A model generated the notes under the pieces. The model made no database searches. It saw only the letters and a list, made by a program, of their open reading frames with translations, and had not been told where the DNA came from. 64,000 bases of DNA, taken from contig NC_056725.1 of assembly GCF_019279795.1 (NCBI RefSeq), forward strand, positions 1,746,467,220 to 1,746,531,219, in the 5' to 3' direction. A program made the position numbers and the translations under genes. Origin of the DNA: Protopterus annectens (taxonomy: Eukaryota; Chordata; Ceratodontiformes; Protopteridae). Positions 1 through 9,829 of this stretch are shown in pieces (within the stretch, counting starts at the first letter, position 1; every line of letters starts with the position of its first letter).

Positions 1-117
1 AATCTGTTCACTAGTATTTGTCTGACCACTGAACTGCTTAGTGTGTTTTCAATGGAGCAATTCACTATTGTTAGACAATGGTATACCTCCAATGTATATA
101 ATTTTATTTGATTGTTC

Positions 118-216
118 TTTTTATTTTAGTGAGGAGCTTTTCTTCTCTGGCCTCAACTGAAAATAAGCTCTGTACGGCCCAGTGGAATCTGCCAGTTAAC
201 AAACTCAAATAAATAA
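118..216 (+). mobile_element. L2-type LINE 3' tail, solo copy
   Basis: The sequence has the order gaggagcttttcttctctgg, ctgaaaat, ccagttaacaaactc and then an (aaat)n-like tail. This matches the 3' end of the long L2-like element at 57820-57925 and the other tails at 37180, 43987, 59090 and 63495. No coding sequence precedes it, so it is a severely 5'-truncated LINE copy or a short element using the same 3' end. Diverged from the others. Confidence 0.6.
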
Positions 217-1530
217 ATAATCTAAAGTCCCAGATATCCTCATTATCTTCCTATTACCACTAATACATGGTAAAATGTATTTTGTTTTTTCATTAAACCA
301 GTTTAACTAAGGGAATCACACACAGCTGCACTGTAAAACATTAGGCATGACAAACACCATTCTACAGTTAAAAAAAAAATGTGCTCTACTCAAATTATTT
401 GTTAATTCAGTGCTGAGCTATGCTGATTAACTGGCAGAATTGCAGGCCAGAAACTTCCACTGTGTACAAATAAAACCCAGCAGCTATGGCACTGCCATCT
501 TTATTCACTGCTTTCACCTACAACTAAATTTACTGCCATTTTTGCTGACCCCTCTTAAGAAAAGTTGGTGAATGTGTGAATTCGACAACTCTTTTTTTGA
601 TTGCTGATCATTCAAAATAATTTGAGCGGAAAAATGTTTGCCGACAGTGGAGTTATCTATTTTCTCCATTGTTGAGCAATCTCTGAGTAAGTATATGAAA
701 GTCTGGGGATGTGGGGTCTTGCCTTCCTGCAAAAAAATGTACAGCTGAGGTTTGCAGAAAGTGCTTTTAGCTTTTTTGTAAAACTGATTGCCACCTGATG
801 AAAGAATTGCCAATTGATTGAAGAGGAACACTGACACTTCTGACACACAACTCTAAAAAACATGTTTTGTACCACCTTATTCTACACACTTAGTTTCTTT
901 GACATGCTTTGATAATTTTCATAGTCTGCATGTTTTGACACTTTATCATAAAAGCAAAGTTTTGACACAAAAGTGCTGCAAACTGCATCTAGTTCCATGG
1001 CACGATGGAAAAGAGCTCGGACTGTGACCTGGGCAATCAGAGCTGATTATGGCCCTGGTGGGCAGGCAGAGAGGGACAGGAGTGAATGAGTGTGATGCAC
1101 TTACCTCTTGTCTGAAATGAGGAGGGGTTCATGAACTCAGAGAAATGATGGGCAGGTATGATTTTCCTGGTGAAGACTGGAAAACTGCCTCCTGCACTTT
1201 GGGATTGGCGAGGGTGCTGCTTCATGGCAATGTCCCTTGCAGAAGTTTGAAAACATCTGTTGTGAACAGTCCATATATACCCACCCCACTTATTTGCACA
1301 GCTGACACGAGGAAGTTAATGTTGAAAAATCAAAAACCCTCAAAAGAATCATGATGGGTGACTGCACTTGTCCCTTCTTGGACAACTCTTGCCCTTCTTG
1401 AAGAAGGGCTGAATGGTCAGTATGCAAATGAGCAACAAAAACACAATGGACTGCAAACTGCTACAACTGTAAGTCAGTATTATATTCAGTCTGATTGTGG
1501 AAACCCCTTAAATTTGACAGTTTTCTTCAG
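217..1530. other. No recognised gene
   Basis: AT-rich sequence without a recognisable coding region. Around 690-760 there is a short G-rich phrase (ctggggatgtggggtcttgc) that resembles phrases near 5710-5765 and 22990-23040, probably from a non-autonomous repeat. Open frames of 60-110 codons here show no family motif. Confidence 0.5.
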
Positions 1531-1755
1531 GGGAGGCCGTAGTGGTGCAGCAGTTAGCATTGCCACCTCACATCAAGAGGTTCTCCAGTTCGATCCTCTG
1601 CTGGGGTGCCTCCTGTGAGGAGTCTGCATGTCCTCCCTGTGGTCATGTGGGCTTCCTCCTGCTGCTCCAGTTTCCTCCCACATCCCAAAGACATGCTGTA
1701 GGTGGATTGGACACTCTAAACTGGCCCTAGGCATGAGTGTGTGCGTGAGTGTGTG
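1531..1755 (+). mobile_element. Composite SINE, 5' part (tRNA head plus V-SINE-like domain)
   Basis: The first ~75 bp resemble a tRNA-derived head: an A-box-like stretch (gtggtgcagcagttagc) and a B-box-like stretch (ccagttcgatcc). Then comes the central domain typical of V-SINEs (gtttcctcccacatcccaaa, gacatgc, ttggacactctaaactggcc) and a short gtgtgtg run. Compared with the copy at 20459-20693, the 3' tail is missing here and appears instead at 2791, because a CR1 fragment lies between the two parts. V-SINEs are known from fishes and other lower vertebrates; the family assignment rests on the central domain only. Confidence 0.75.
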
Positions 1756-2790
1756 TGCCTCAACTCATACCACACATTTCGGCCACAGAACACAGACCGA
1801 AACACAAAAGGAAGGGGTGTATCCATATTCATCAATGCACGACTCTAAACCAGTCACAAGTGGTGTCCCGCAAAGCTCAGTTCTGGGACCCCTACTGACT
1901 CTCCGGCTGACTTCAAAAAGGCCTTACTGAGACAAACACTTGGTGCCAAAGTCATGGCCTCAAGCTAAATGCCAAAAAAATGCATAGTCATCCCATTTGG
2001 GAAAAACAAAACACCCACAAATTACCACATAGGCGGCAGTCCCCTTAATACAGAAGAGGTAATAAGAGATCTGGGGACCCAGGTAGATAGTAATCTCTCC
2101 TTTGACAAATCATATTGCCAAAGTAGTTGGGAAATCCTTTTATGTGGCCCATCTAATTACTAGGGGGATTCGCATGTAGAAATAAAGAGGTTATAGTGCC
2201 CCTCTACTCGTCAATCATCAGACCCATCATAGAGTACAATGCCCCATTTGGGATGTACCTCACAAGACACTTCCAACAGCTGGAAAGACCACAAAAGCAC
2301 CTCACCAAGAGGATTACTGGCCTCAAACATATGTCCTATGCAGCCCGGCTGAAAAAACTCCAGCTGTATTCAGTGGCATATCGCTTACCCTCTGCCTGAC
2401 TTACAAAGCCATGTCCAATTCAGAATTGATGGACATGCTCCACCTAAAGAAATCCAAGTCACTGTGAGCCACGCACTCTAGTGATCTAAACCTTGCCACA
2501 ACAATAAATAGAACATGCTGGAGGGATAGATTCCTGTCACAGAGACAACCCATGCTTTGGAACTAAATTCCAAATTACATCAGGCAGAGCCCCTCACTAA
2601 CACTCTTCAAGAGAAACCTTGACGAGTGGATGGGTAACAGAAAATACACCCCTGGGATCACTTCATTGGCTCTGCTTGACAGAGGATCAGTTAATTAATC
2701 AATGGGACGGCGATAGCCGACACACTCTGGCTAAGCTTAAAAATGCCCTCGGGCAGATAGCCTAGTACCTACCTATGAACCTATTATGTG
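1756..2790 (+). mobile_element. CR1-like LINE fragment, internally deleted
   Basis: Conceptual translation gives pieces of a CR1-type ORF2 in order. There is an endonuclease scrap (HTFRPQN), then RT motif B (SGVPQSSVLGPLL), then the region after RT motif C (KKCIVIPFGK, DLGTQVDSNLSFD), then the C-terminal part (SIIRPIIEYNAPFGMYL, LERPQK). The pieces are joined by internal deletions and frameshifts, so nothing is functional. The 3' end carries the short repeat cctatgaacctat, as CR1 elements end in a short tandem repeat. The same family occurs at 4890, 17110, 43075 and 47906. It sits between the two halves of a composite SINE. Confidence 0.8.
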
Positions 2791-2902
2791 GAAGGTTGGG
2801 CACCGGGCTGGCAACTCGACACCATAAAACTCCACTGCCAGTCATGAGCAGACAGGTGATCTGCTGTGGCAACCCCTAACTGGGAAAAGCCGAAAGAAGA
2901 AG
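2791..2902 (+). mobile_element. Composite SINE, 3' tail (RTE-like end)
   Basis: Starts with aggttgggcaccgggctggc and ends with gtggcaacccctaactggga followed by aaaagccgaaagaagaag. The end matches the 3' terminus of the RTE-clade LINEs at 26780-26815 and 40170-40215 and the left part of the minus-strand SINE at 20459-20580. The tail continues the SINE that begins at 1531. The shared 3' end suggests, but does not prove, mobilisation by the RTE machinery. Confidence 0.7.
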
Positions 2903-3929
2903 TCTAGGGAGTTCTTCATATTACTCATAAATGTTATACATGCCACTTTGTTAAGGTTTAAAGTGAATTGTTATGCATATCAGATGAGAACTTTAGTATT
3001 TTTCTTGAAAAATTGCATTCAAATTTTTTTTTCTTCACATAGGAGCTATTCATAAAGCAAATATAAGGACAGCTAACTTATAATTGCTGTACTTGATAGA
3101 AATTAGGAGTAGGCATTCACTTTTTGATACTGCAGCCTGACAACTTAACAGTTTCCACTAATGTTTAAAAATCCTCAGCATATCTGGTCTTTCAAGACAC
3201 TTCAGGCCCACATTCACTTTTTTTAATGTTTAATGAATTCTTAAAATAAATTCCATATGTGCATTCCCACTGGATGTACCATATTAACATTAGCTAACAT
3301 TTATTAACTTCATTTACTAACTTAGCTGTGACCACATAACATGCAAATTTCAGACATTCAGTCCCCTTCCTGTAGCACACATTACAGGAGTCATTCTTTA
3401 TTCCCCACACAGATAATGTCTGTAAGTTACCTACTGCCAATGGGCCTTATACTACGATCTAACATGCTGCATTAGCACTATACTACTACTATCATATTTA
3501 TCCCTCATGCAGTCTCACTTTGGGCTTTCATACTGCAACAATTACCGGTTGTTCCACCACCTTTACACTAGGGAGCATTCACTACCAACCACAATTCATT
3601 CCCCAGTATGCTATTCCCACATTTGTTCCCCTACAATTTACTTATGGGAGGGTCTATAATCATAACATTAGGTTACCTCATCAATCCAACATGCAAACAT
3701 TGCACTAAGATCTGCCTGGCACTCCTCCAGTCATACAAACTTAGTATACCTCCCCATTCCTCTTAACTATTTCATCTGCCCTTTCCAAATCCAAGTTGTA
3801 CCTTCCCTATTCTCAGCACATTAATTCAGTAGTGCTACCTTACCCTCCTCCTCTGCAGTCTCATTCCTTCTTTCTCTTCTCTCCATCAAGCTGTCAGCTT
3901 CCCACACTTCAGTTCCTACCCCATGGGAC
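2903..3929. other. No recognised gene
   Basis: AT-rich sequence with a pyrimidine-rich second half (about 3700-3920). I see no coding motif, RNA gene or clear repeat boundary. Confidence 0.5.
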
Positions 3930-4068
3930 ATGGCTTTGTAAGTCAGGCAGAGGGTAAGCGATATGCCACTGAGTACAGCTGGAGTTTTTTCAGCTGGGCT
4001 GCATAGGACATATGTTTGAGGCCAGTAATCCTCTTGGTGAGGTCTTTGCAGCTGTTGAAAGTGTCCTA
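3930..4068 (-). mobile_element. CR1 fragment, inverted copy of 2263-2416
   Basis: Read on the minus strand, this nearly matches 2263-2416: both go from the CAGCTG/LERPQ region through acatatgtcctatgcagcc to cgcttaccctctgcctgac and acaaagccatgtcc. Both copies lack the stretch that other CR1 copies have at this place (compare 20140-20175), so they share one deletion history. A further ~10 bp is missing only here, in the segment after the cagctg. Confidence 0.8.
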
Positions 4069-4801
4069 CTTTACACAGTTATTCATGCAAGATGCATCAT
4101 TTTATTCATTAGGAGCAAGTAGCCCCTGTGGCATGAGGCACATGTATATTTAAATATACCAATGCCTAGTTGCAGGAAGTGCATGTCATGTGGTACACTT
4201 CTTTCATGAAGAGGTCAGAGTAACAGCCTCATGCAAACTTGTACTACATTCAAAATATATGTATAGTTTACTGGGCATTCTTATGAATATTCAGATGTTA
4301 CACAGTGTCTGAACTGAAGAGATATATTTGTATTATGTGTGCATAAGTGCAAAAGTATAATCTGCAGTTAGAAAAATTAACTAAATGAAACCACATTCAC
4401 TGGCTGATCCAGAAATTTGCAGAAGAGAGGGTGCAGTCTGGAAAGTATACCAGTGTGGAGTGGAGGTGGGTGGAACACTGGGTGTGGAGGCGATGTTGAA
4501 AGATCCTTAAGATGCTCTGACAGCACATACCAAAAGACATCAATATATATTCTTTGGCACATCATTGTGGCTGTGTTTGTGGCGGCAGTTGACTCCTGCC
4601 CAGCATACAGCAAATTTAGCCAGTACCAGCTATTGGTTACTCAGGGCAGGTCACAGACCACTCCCATAATGGCATAGTATGCATATGCATTATGATGGCC
4701 TAGCAAAGAGTCCCAGTGAAGGCAATTCCACCTCAGTGAGTACCATAGCAAATGCAACCAACTTTGTAAGTAAATAACTTCTGCAAATCCCGTGAATAAC
4801 T

Positions 4802-4805
<4 letters not shown>
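4069..4805. other. No recognised gene
   Basis: Low-complexity, AT-rich in the first half. Two overlapping open frames of 78-86 codons on opposite strands show no known motif. No RNA gene seen. Confidence 0.45.

Positions 4806-4882
<77 letters not shown>
4806..4882 (+). repeat. (CA)n microsatellite
   Basis: About 38 uninterrupted CA units, directly followed within 10 bp by a CR1 3' fragment. Confidence 0.98.
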
Positions 4883-4885
<3 letters not shown>

Positions 4886-4889
4886 CAAC

Positions 4890-5425
4890 TTATGGAACTA
4901 CATGTTATGGGAAAACAATTCAAAAAAGCAGGCAGAATGCCTTAAAGCCCTTTCCCTCTACTTAGTCTCCTATAGATTGCTGAGGGGTGATCTATGCCTG
5001 GCTTACAAGGCATCCACAAACCCCACACTTAGGAATCTCCTATATACTCGTAAGTCAAAGAGTACCGCAGATACAAGGTCTAGGAACCTGAATTTTGTCT
5101 GTGACTTAAACAGAACATCGTGAAGAAACAGATGTGCCCCAGAGACTGTCCCTCCTGTGGAACAGGTTTCCCATCCACATGAATATGAGTTTGTCTATTA
5201 TCCAGTTTAAGCACAACCTAGACAAGTGGATGGAGGAAAAGGAAATTTGCACCGGGCCTGGCGCCCATGTCCCTTATAGACAGAGGCAGCTTATAAATAC
5301 CTGACCCTCAATGTCCTATTTGGATGCAGGAAATCATTATTCTTTTGGGAAAACTTGGCTAGGCATAGAAAGCCCCCCCCCCCCCGGTCATTAGCCTAGT
5401 AACAGTCTATGAATCTATGAATACC
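4890..5425 (+). mobile_element. CR1-like LINE, 3' end fragment
   Basis: The frame LKALSLYLVSYRLLRGDLCL followed by AYKAST, then a fingerprint of the CR1 C-terminus (TRSRNLNF; later IQFKHNLDKWME), gives the last ~120 codons of ORF2 and a 3' UTR ending in aacagtctatgaatctatga. Frameshifts are present. A run of C (5369-5386 region) lies in the UTR. Same family as 17110-20832. Confidence 0.75.
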
Positions 5426-5770
5426 TCAGTTCAGTTATATGCTGTTATGAAAACAAATGCGAACACTGTAAAATATCACAAAGAAATATAACATAATATC
5501 TACTTTAATGTCATGCAGTATTAAACATAAACCAAATGCACATACTTTGGGCCGAATCAGTAAAGATTCCATTTAATTTGTGCAAAAAGTAACGCTTCCA
5601 GTATCACAGGACAAAACTAAATGCACCAAGGATAGGACTCCCCAAATGATATTTACCAAAAAAAAAGGCCCAAAAAAAAAATAAACAAAACACTTTTTAA
5701 ATGTTTTTCCACGGGGAAAGCCCCCACACCCCATGATGTTGAGGTGAGGGGCAAGACCCCTACACCCCCA

Positions 5771-5772
<2 letters not shown>
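5426..5772. other. No recognised gene; repeat end with C-rich phrase
   Basis: AT-rich sequence, then a phrase with ccccacaccccatgatgttg and gaggggcaagacccc that looks like a piece of a non-autonomous repeat (compare 22990-23040). Confidence 0.4.

Positions 5773-5831
<59 letters not shown>
5773..5831 (+). repeat. (TA)n microsatellite
   Basis: About 29 alternating TA units. Confidence 0.98.
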
Positions 5832-5834
<3 letters not shown>

Positions 5835-6092
5835 AACTCCATGATCACTCTAACTGAAAGAAGAGGGAAATTCCCTCAAAACGTCATCACTGCTAGTAAA
5901 ACTCACAAATGGTTACTTCCTGTGGAGGAACTCCAACTGTCAGCAGGTTGAACCTCGGGCAACTGAGGCTCAAGACTTCAATTTTTTCCCACCTGTAGGT
6001 CACTCAGTAACACAAAAAGCTTTCCTCAGCAGAATACAAACATGTCTTCTAAGAGTTCAGGACCAATCGTTTTTTATTGACAAACAGCCTCC

Positions 6093-6290
6093 ATCATACC
6101 TCTCAACCTGGAAACATCAAAAATCTGGACAAGGCCCATGAAAAATAGGTACAAATCTGTACGCTGATTAACATAAAATTTGCATACATAATTACATAAC
6201 CCCGCCCACTCCGTTAGAATTATGGGATACCAACTTTCAAATACAAACTGAAGAACAGAACCAAAATATGGCATCAGAGACCCCCTACAG
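6093..6290 (+). mobile_element. MITE-like repeat, left part
   Basis: Begins with catacctctcaacctgg and continues with aaaatctggacaaggcc, the same start as the copies at 14307 and 59439. It runs directly into the larger repeat block that starts near 6262, the same order as at 14307-15650. It has no partner terminus of its own nearby. Confidence 0.5.
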
Positions 6291-6832
6291 CCATTGCAAT
6301 GCCCCATTACCTGGTTATTTCACCCCATTTGCCATAAACACTAATGTGTGCATACTACTTTACTTCTACAATGATTATTTGGATTTTATTTTTACATTTT
6401 ATAGCACAATGCACAGACACTAATAGTCTAGATAGCTGCTAAACAAAGCAATACTGTCTCACAATGAAAACAGACTTGGCATTAAAACTTCTCTGCCCTC
6501 GAAACTCTCATTCATTGAAACAGCAATGAAACCCACACCACATCCAAAGAAAATGCATCTGGCCAGTGGTGGATAAAGATTACCTTTAGCCCGTTTTCAA
6601 TCATAGGCTCCTTGCACACAAAACAAGAAATATACATGCGTTCTTTTATATACCTTCCTGACTTTATTAAATTATATTCCTTGTATAATACAGCACACTT
6701 GTTAGACTTAAGTTAGAGTGCATTTTACATTTATTGTTTGAACATTTTTCCAGTAGGCAATGAAACAAAATGCATGAACCAATAATGACAAAACTGCCCT
6801 AGTCATAACATTTCCATGATAAGTCTACTTAC
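6262..6832 (+). repeat. Uncharacterised interspersed repeat, copy A
   Basis: Shares long stretches with 12318-12930 (copy B) and 14655-15240 (copy C). All have ccattaccataaacact-like phrases, a tttatagcacaa block, caatgaaaacagacttagca, gaaaatgcatctggccagtg, cttcctgactttattaaat and gaacatttttccagtaggca in the same order. No coding capacity is seen. This copy is cut by a CA/TA microsatellite cluster at its right end. Family unknown. Confidence 0.75.
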
Positions 6833-6854
6833 ACACACACACACACACATTATG

Positions 6855-6899
<45 letters not shown>

Positions 6900-6918
6900 T
6901 TTTTTTTTTTTTTTTTTT
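6831..6918 (+). repeat. Microsatellite cluster: (AC)n, (TA)n, T-run
   Basis: (AC)n at 6831-6850, (TA)n at 6859-6894 and a T-run at 6899-6918, next to each other at the end of repeat copy A. Confidence 0.95.
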
Positions 6919-6989
6919 ACACACATACATAGAATGACAGTAGTGTACGCCACAGGCATATTGCACAGCTTCTCACACTTATTTTCAAT

Positions 6990-7260
6990 TTCAGTTTTTT
7001 TGGGGGGGAGGGGAGACAAAAGGCCAAAAACCAGGGACACATTTTAAGCATTGCTTGTACAAATTTGGAAAGTTGTTTCAATAAACTGTTGTGTTACCAC
7101 CATGCATTTCACTGCCAAGATGTAAACCCAGCCCCCTGTGCACTATAGTCAGAGCAACACACCACTAAGCCAAATCAGCAGTTTCTTGAAAAACAGGAAG
7201 ACTGAAACTTAAATGGCTATCATTTAGTGAATTCCGTTCTCACTTCTCACCATAGCTCTC
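6990..7260 (+). repeat. Repeat segment with embedded tRNA-like piece
   Basis: Matches 15695-15990 over its whole length: ggccaaaaaccagggacaca, cattgcttgtacaa, gtgttaccaccatgcatttc, then a tRNA-like piece, then ggaagactgaaacttaaatg. The embedded piece (about 7100-7190) reads on the minus strand as a degenerate tRNA with ggcttagtggtgtgttgct (D-arm/A-box) and ctgggtttacatc (B-box). Because both copies carry it at the same place, it entered before they were duplicated. Confidence 0.55.
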
Positions 7261-7490
7261 AACCTCTTAGCACAAAAAACCTGGAAAAGCCAATAATGGG
7301 AGAATACAGCCCCAAAATTGGGACAAATTTCAAATACTGACCTTATAAACTTAGAAAATTGCTAGAATAAAAGGGTTTGTGTTACCATTTCTTTTCTGCA
7401 GAATATGAAGTCTGAAATTCAAATGCCTGTCAGTATTTAGTGAATTTAATCCTTCAGTGATTTTTGTTAATGAGGAACAGAACAAAAATA

Positions 7491-7538
<48 letters not shown>

Positions 7539-7590
7539 GTTCTGGTCTGCAAATTAATTCAAGGATACCATGGTGCCATTTTAAATTCAT
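7255..7590 (+). mobile_element. MITE-like copy broken by a (CA)n tract
   Basis: Begins with agctctcaacctcttagcac and contains the family core ttagaaaattgctagaataa, gtgttacc, gaatatgaagtctgaaattc, gtatttagtga and gaggaacagaac. A (CA)n tract at 7492-7536 replaces the right end. Same family as 14307-14603 and 59439-59714. Confidence 0.6.
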
Positions 7591-8912
7591 GATCAGCAGA
7601 ACAATTATAGAATATACAGTAGAAAAGGATTTATTTCTAATGTTGAGTGATGCCTAGAAGTGAACCAAAGCTGAAGTGAGGCCTGCCAGTAAAGCAGTGA
7701 GAAAGATGGATTAAGGGCCCATGGAAAGTTTTCATTTCCAATGGTGTATCCTTAGGTGGGTGTCAATGGTTGGTAATGCTCAGCCCAAGTGATACTCAGT
7801 GTAAAAATTGCTTCTAGTATTGAAAAGTGAATCCTGATCACTCATTTTGTACTGCCTCACCCGCAAATCTGAAAATCTGCCAGCTTGAAACAGCTATTTT
7901 TTGCAAGGAGAAAAGCCATCCTACACTTTCTGCCACTCCACCAAAATTATACATACCTTTATCATTGCTACATAAGAAATTAATATATATCAAATGTAAA
8001 GGGGATGGAGACTTTCAGTAAGAAGGCACAATATATAAGCACATTTCAAATAATTCTAAGGGAAGAATGATATTTACCCAGTATGTTATTTCATCATGAT
8101 TTCAATACATTTCTAATATTTTTGTTTTTTTTTTTCAAATATTTAGCAACAATATTAATTGCACTAAATTATCAAACTTTTTTATTCATTTTACTAACTT
8201 GGTAAAACCACTGGACACAAGTGTTTGTTTTCATGGCTGACACAGGAGCATTGTAGATAGAGGTGGTAAGAATCAAACCCTGCACCTTGGACTATGGAAA
8301 GCAGTTCATTAATGTCTCAGAGCCTTAACACAAAAATCTGTTCTGTCATCTTCAGTGGGAAATTCTGGTATATCTATGAATAATGGTGATAAATGGTGAA
8401 AGAAATTATGATTTACAGCCTTTAATTTCTCTTCAAAAAGAAGTCAGTGCCTTTAGAGAATTTTAGGGACACGACAGAATAAAACCACATTACGTCCTGA
8501 AACTTTAGCTTGCTTGAAGTTATCCTAGTAAGAATATTTTTCAAACTGATACTGAACTACACAACTTTAAAGATTTAAGAGCAACATTTTTTAAAGAATA
8601 AAAAAAAAAACAGAAAACATTAGCAACCGGTAAAGCAGTTTGAACTCGCATGTCAGACTTTAAATAGCTTGGGGTTGGTGTAACAAAGATAAAAGGTCTT
8701 GATTCTTGAAATAATCCTTTTAGTGTTGTGTCACTGAAAAGTCTGAATCTGTCAATAAATCAGAAGAAAAGATGCCTGCCTGCTGTATCATAAGAGAACA
8801 AATGTCTGAGCTGACGGGAAGAACTTGCTACACCGTTTAGTTGAACTTCGTGTCTCTCAGTGCATGCTTTGTCAGAAAGCCAGTCGATACTTATAACAAG
8901 GGATACTCCATG
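7591..8912. other. No recognised gene
   Basis: AT-rich sequence with several short A and T runs. The open frames are short and show no family motif. No RNA gene seen. Confidence 0.5.
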
Positions 8913-8916
8913 AACT

Positions 8917-9112
8917 CAAAAATACGGCACTGGAGGAGCAGCAACCAAGTACAGACAAACTGTTCGGTAAAGTGCATAAAGCGCTTTTCGTTTAATAAAT
9001 GTAAACTTCCTCAGAAGCTGAGGAAGTTTACATTTATTAAAGAAAAAGCGCTTAATGCACTTTACCGAACAGTTTGTCTTTACTTGATTGCTGCTCCAGT
9101 GCCGTATTTTTG
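8917..9112. repeat. 196-bp near-perfect palindrome
   Basis: The left arm (from caaaaatacggcactgg) is the reverse complement of the right arm (ending ccagtgccgtatttttg), with a 3-nt centre near 9016 between cttcctcag and ctgaggaag. Only a few mismatches and small indels separate arms of ~97 nt. It would fold into one long hairpin. The flanks carry gatactccatg (8902-8912) and gatgctccatg (9135-9145), a possible imperfect target duplication. No coding content; the open frame across it is a by-product of the symmetry. Confidence 0.9.
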
Positions 9113-9639
9113 CATTCAAATGTTTTTGTAAAGCGATGCTCCATGCAAATTAATACCACAAAAAGCTTTAAAGGATCACACCATTAATGTGTCAGGAATA
9201 CATTTATGATGTCTGCAATACTGAGCCCATATATTTTTGAAACATTGCAATTAAAATAAAGGAGTTACATCCTGATACAGCATGAGTAACATTTCAAGGT
9301 GCAATGCTTATAAACAACTTATCTTATCTCTCTGCCTTCATCGCTTGCCCTAAATGAACATCAGCTAACTTTATAGATATATTTGACCAAGGAAAGCACC
9401 TTTAAAAGTGAAGTCTGATCTCCGTGCAGAAAACAAACTCCATACTCTATTCTCACAGCAGTAACCTACCTAACTCCATTCTTGTAGCAGTTGTTTCCTT
9501 TCCATTCTCGAGTTGCGGCAGTTGTTTCCTTGCACATAAATACGTTTCCCATGCAGATAGATCCATTCAAATAGATCCAGTCAAAGAGCCAGAAATGTGT
9601 GGACATGAGCCCTTGAGCTCAATTCCGACAGGCTGACAG
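9113..9639. other. No recognised gene
   Basis: Unique-looking sequence with no coding motif. One short internal repetition, gcagttgtttcctt, occurs near 9487 and again near 9522. Confidence 0.4.
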
Positions 9640-9829
9640 AGCTGACGTCATCGCGCACGTGATGACGGCAGCTCAAAAGTGCGGGGGAAAAAATTTTTTA
9701 AAGAAAGTTGGAAAAAAATCGGAAATGAAGGGGTGCCACTCGGGAATCGTGGCACCCCATCATTTGGACCCCGAAACTCGGTAAAAAACGAGTAATTCGG
9801 TACGGTTGGGAGGTATGGCCTCCATACCC
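9640..9829. mobile_element. GC-richer non-autonomous element end with hairpins
   Basis: Contains the palindrome tgacgtca (9643-9650), cacgtg (9656-9661), and a perfect 10-bp stem ggggtgccac/gtggcacccc around a 9-nt loop (9730-9758). It ends in ggttgggaggtatgg, which resembles the gttgagaggtatg right terminus of the MITE family seen at 59702. CG dinucleotides are much denser than in the neighbours. I read it as a DNA-transposon-derived piece, but the other end was not found. Confidence 0.4.

Noticed and set aside
5573-5848. 91-codon frame across the TA repeat
   Set aside because: The open frame comes from the alternating TA repeat.
8841-9131. Overlapping open frames on both strands with nearly the same peptide
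   Set aside because: They are the same palindrome read in both directions, not two genes.
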